This document shows positions 61,339 to 64,000 of a stretch of 64,000 nt of DNA, piece by piece. Source of the stretch: Cellulophaga sp. 20_2_10 (GTDB lineage: Bacteria; Bacteroidota; Bacteroidia; Flavobacteriales; Flavobacteriaceae); contig NZ_JAMCOJ010000001.1 in NCBI RefSeq assembly GCF_023476645.1, positions 806,001 through 870,000 on the forward strand. Direction: 5' to 3'. The notes beneath the pieces were generated by a model. That model saw nothing but the letters and a program-made list of their open reading frames with translations, made no database searches and was not told where the DNA came from. A program made the position numbers and the translations under genes. Within the stretch, counting starts at the first letter, position 1, and the number at the start of each line of letters is the position of its first letter.

Positions 61339-62484
61339 TTATTTTAACATTTTTACCGATACTACTGTTCTAAAACCGGTGTGTTCTGCAGAAGAATCTG
61401 TACTAGATCCCATGCGTGCAGAAATTCTATAACTAGCACAATAACTATCACTACATAAAAAAGAACCTCCTTTAATAACCTTTTCTTCTATATATACATT
61501 TTGTGGGTTATACGCTTCGGTAGCTCCTTTAGGATTTTTTTGTAAAAGTGCTGCAGATTGCTCTTTATAATAATTTATATTATACCAATCGCTAGTCCAC
61601 TCCCAAACATTACCAGCCATATCATATAATCCATAACCATTAGGTTGGTAACTTTTTACAGGAGCACGTTTCTCATATCCATCTTTTTTACTATTCTCTA
61701 CAGGAAATTCGCCTTCCCAACTATTTGCGTTTTTAGATAAAACAGACATATCATCTCCCCAAAAAAATATGGTGCCAGATTTACCGCCGTTAGCTGCATA
61801 CTCCCACTCTGCTTCTGTTGGCAATCTCCTTCCTGCCCAATTGCAATAAGCCATTGCATCTTCATAACAAATTTGTACTACCGGATGATTTTCTAATCCT
61901 TTTATAGAACTATTAGGGCCATCTGGATGTTTCCAATTTGCACCAATTGTCCAATCCCACCACTGAGAAAAATCAAATAAGTTAGGTACAGATGTTTTTG
62001 CTTTTTTAAAGGTTAAAGAACCCGGCTGCAAAATGGAATCGTGTGGTTTTGGTGTGCCTGCAGGTACTTGTTTCTTCATTTCTTCCCAGTCTATTGCTCT
62101 TTCGGCTACCGTAATGTATTCTGTTTCTTTAACAAACTTAGAAAACTGAGCATTTGTAACCTCTGTGATATCCATAAAAAACCCATCTACAGCAACCTTA
62201 TGCGCAGGTTTCTCATGCTGCATTGCCATTTTATCTTGTGGAACAGCTCCTTGCATAAACTCGCCTCCAGGAATCCAAACCATACCTTTTGGCACTTCAA
62301 TTTCTTCTGGTTTATTTATGACTACACTATATACAGTATCCTTTTTTTCTTCTTTTTTCTGATCAGAAACGACATTTACGGATGGGACTTTTTCTGATTT
62401 TGATACGTCTTTACATTGACTAAAAAAAATTAGTACAAAAAATAGAATTGTAATATGCTTTAGACTAGATACTTTTATTTTCAT
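61339..62484 (-). CDS. Formylglycine-generating-enzyme-like lipoprotein
   Basis: A 381-aa lipoprotein (FFSQC, Cys24) with one FGE-sulfatase (SUMF1) domain from about residue 67: GMVWIPGGEFMQGA, ITEVTNAQFSKFV, NHPVVQICYEDAMAYCNWAGRRLPTEAEWEYAANGG, YGLYDMAGNVWEWTSDW and IKGGSFLCSDSYCASYRISAR. The two copper-binding/catalytic cysteines of true FGE are present (Cys344 and Cys349, spacing 5 as in human 336/341). An exported FGE that modifies sulfatases is possible; no sulfatase gene is in the window. Related Bacteroidota proteins without these Cys (GldJ/GldK) are structural. Confidence 0.9.
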   Translation of the reverse strand: MKIKVSSLKHITILFFVLIFFSQCKDVSKSEKVPSVNVVSDQKKEEKKDTVYSVVINKPEEIEVPKGMVWIPGGEFMQGAVPQDKMAMQHEKPAHKVAVDGFFMDITEVTNAQFSKFVKETEYITVAERAIDWEEMKKQVPAGTPKPHDSILQPGSLTFKKAKTSVPNLFDFSQWWDWTIGANWKHPDGPNSSIKGLENHPVVQICYEDAMAYCNWAGRRLPTEAEWEYAANGGKSGTIFFWGDDMSVLSKNANSWEGEFPVENSKKDGYEKRAPVKSYQPNGYGLYDMAGNVWEWTSDWYNINYYKEQSAALLQKNPKGATEAYNPQNVYIEEKVIKGGSFLCSDSYCASYRISARMGSSTDSSAEHTGFRTVVSVKMLK

Positions 62485-62516
62485 AATTTGAGTTGATGTA
62501 TTCTAAATTAGGTAAA

Positions 62517-62524
62517 CAAATATA
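62517..62524 (-). promoter_or_regulatory. -7 promoter element of the FGE-like gene
   Basis: On the minus strand TATATTTG, a perfect TANNTTTG match, 32 bases before the start codon. Confidence 0.65.
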
Positions 62525-62846
62525 TTAATCTATAAAAACTAAATGTATTTCTCAGTAATAATTATATATCCTTAGGTATTAATTTTTCATTTTAAGGCAA
62601 AATTAGATGAATGAAAAAATTGCCCAAAGCTCTTAAAATTATCAAATTAATAAAAAATAACGGCTTTAAAACAAGATAATAGAAATTTACCCCAGTCATT
62701 ACTATTAAATTTGTATTTGGAGGTAAAACTTTATTACTTTTAAATTTAACAACTAAAATAAATTAGAAATTTGCCTTTAGGTTTTTATTCTAAAAAATTA
62801 ACTTAAATTCAACTTTTTTTACCAAACAAAACAAACTTACTAACTT
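62525..62846. other. AT-rich divergent intergenic region
   Basis: About 320 bases without a gene on either strand. The sequence TAAATTTG at 62706-62713 matches the -7 consensus and may drive the MFS gene, which would leave a leader of about 130 bases. No hairpin of note was seen. Confidence 0.45.
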
Positions 62847-64000
62847 ATGGAAAACACGAATATGGGAACAGGAACTAATGCCAAACGGTTATTTTATGGC
62901 AGTTGCTTTGCTTTAATTTCTACCGCTTTATCTTTTAGTATTAGAGCCGGAATATTAAAACAACTAGGAGAAGAGCTTAGTTTTAGCGCAGAACAATTAG
63001 GTTTTATTAATTCTATGTGGTTTTTAGGTTTCCCAATTTCTATGGTTATAGGAGGTTTAATTTATCATAAGGTTGGTGGAAAAGTGATTATGCAATTTGC
63101 TTTTTTTGCGCACGCCATTGGTATTATAATGACCATTTACGCTACTAGTTATACTGGTTTATTAGTATCTACTTTATTAATTGGTTTAGGAAATGGTTGT
63201 ACAGAAGCAGCTTGTAACCCTATGATAGCAGATGCTTTTAAAGGCAGCAAAATGAGTACAATGCTAAACAGATTTCATATGTGGTTCCCTGGCGGTATAG
63301 TTATAGGTAGCCTATTATCTAATTTTATGACAGCAGAAGAAATTAGCTGGCAATCGCAAATTTGGATGATTATGATACCAACTGTTATTTATGCTGTATT
63401 ATTTTGGGGACAAAGTTGGCCAAAAGCCAAAATTAAAGAGGCTGCCACTATTGGCAGTAACTTACAAGCTATGCTTTCTCCATTATTTATTTTTATGTTA
63501 CTATGTATGGCCTTAACAGCTATATCTGAATTTGGGCCACAGCAATGGTCTGGACTTATATTAGAAAAAAGCGGGGCTAACCCAATGTTAATTTTAGCTC
63601 TAGTTACTGGTTTAATGGCTGTAGCACGTTTCTTTGGAGGCGCTGTAGTAAAAAAATTCGATCAAACAGGTGTTTTACTTGGTTCTGCTGTATTAGCTAC
63701 CATTGGTATTTACCTTTTTAGTACGCAGACAGGAGAAATGGCTTATGTCGCTGCTGTTTTCTTTGCATTAGGTGTGGCGTATTTTTGGCCTAATATGATT
63801 GGTTTTGTTGCCGATAAAATCCCAAAAAGTGGTGCTTTAGGTATGTCTATAATAGGCGCTGTAGGTATGTTTGCTAATTCTATTTTTTCACCAATTATAG
63901 GAAGTTGGATAGATACAGACAAAGCTGCTGCCGAAGCAAATGGTTTAACAGGCGATCAACTAGATTTAGTTGCCGGCCAAGCCACATTAGGCTCTATGGT
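62847..64000 (+). CDS. MFS transporter (3' truncated by the window)
   Basis: An open frame from ATG 62847 to the window end, at least 384 aa. It begins MENTNMGTGTNAKRLFYGSC and shows the MFS pattern of paired helices: FALISTALSFSIRAGILKQLG, FINSMWFLGFPISMVIGGLIYHKVGGKV (loop 2/3 motif GGLIYHKVGGK), LIGLGNGCTEAACNPMIADAF, then FIFMLLCMALTAISEFGPQQW and AARFFGGAVVKKFDQTG-like second-half helices. The substrate is not readable; sugar or carboxylate uptake is common for this type in Flavobacteriia. Confidence 0.88.
   Translation, partial: MENTNMGTGTNAKRLFYGSCFALISTALSFSIRAGILKQLGEELSFSAEQLGFINSMWFLGFPISMVIGGLIYHKVGGKVIMQFAFFAHAIGIIMTIYATSYTGLLVSTLLIGLGNGCTEAACNPMIADAFKGSKMSTMLNRFHMWFPGGIVIGSLLSNFMTAEEISWQSQIWMIMIPTVIYAVLFWGQSWPKAKIKEAATIGSNLQAMLSPLFIFMLLCMALTAISEFGPQQWSGLILEKSGANPMLILALVTGLMAVARFFGGAVVKKFDQTGVLLGSAVLATIGIYLFSTQTGEMAYVAAVFFALGVAYFWPNMIGFVADKIPKSGALGMSIIGAVGMFANSIFSPIIGSWIDTDKAAAEANGLTGDQLDLVAGQATLGSM

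Overview
The window is AT-rich, gene-dense chromosomal DNA from a member of the Bacteroidota, most likely a marine Flavobacteriaceae (Cellulophaga/Maribacter-like; the genus is a guess). Evidence: a type IX secretion (T9SS) C-terminal sorting domain, many lipoproteins with a ...SC lipobox, 2TM-domain proteins, LytTR two-component signalling, PspC/GIN-domain genes, DUF4331 proteins, and Flavobacterium-type promoters (TANNTTTG -7 element) in front of many genes. I see no rRNA, tRNA, CRISPR array, phage or intact insertion sequence.

Layout. 1-6.1 kb: the 3' end of purL, a CIA30 protein, two overlapping paralogous membrane proteins, a Tat-exported DinB-like protein and an 870-aa T9SS cargo protein. 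6.6-15 kb: fatty-acid degradation, with a long-chain acyl-CoA synthetase and then a MarR regulator followed by a fadN-fadA-fadE operon; a perfect 28-bp palindrome lies just upstream of the marR promoter, and a four-helix-bundle ORF flanked by short repeats sits inside the operon. 15-20.7 kb: a PLP decarboxylase, then a GH15 (trehalase-type) gene divergent from a fused trehalose-6-phosphate synthase/phosphatase. 20.7-29.1 kb: an MFS carrier and exported peptidases and folding factors (M28, FKBP, M1, M16). 29.1-32.2 kb: a decayed YdeI-type pseudogene, then an AAA+ ATPase/VWA pair. 32.3-42.9 kb: PepSY protein, VPS10/BNR-repeat protein, YceI lipoprotein, ECF sigma/anti-sigma pair, a 47-aa membrane protein, a DUF4331-DUF4331-TPR operon and a LETM1-related protein. 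43-46.2 kb: an operon of a LytS-type histidine kinase fused to a 2TM domain, three free 2TM proteins and a LytTR response regulator. 46.4-54.4 kb: rluF, an EEP hydrolase, PaiB-like protein, metallophosphoesterase, DUF2141 protein, divergent dps/oxyR and a PBP4-type peptidase. 54.5-64 kb: DUF4442 protein, PadR-PspC-GIN cluster, dipeptide epimerase with an alpha-oxoamine-synthase-like enzyme, trxB, a formylglycine-generating-enzyme-like lipoprotein and the start of an MFS carrier.

The most interesting observation is a candidate regulon. Three promoters, those of the kinase/2TM/LytTR operon itself, of the DUF2141 gene and of the GIN-domain lipoprotein gene, carry direct repeats of an 11-bp ACARYT-type element with an exact 21-bp period, and in all three the last repeat ends exactly 31 bp before a similar -7 element. 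The half-site resembles known LytTR-domain targets. This suggests an autoregulated LytTR system controlling cell-envelope genes elsewhere in the window.
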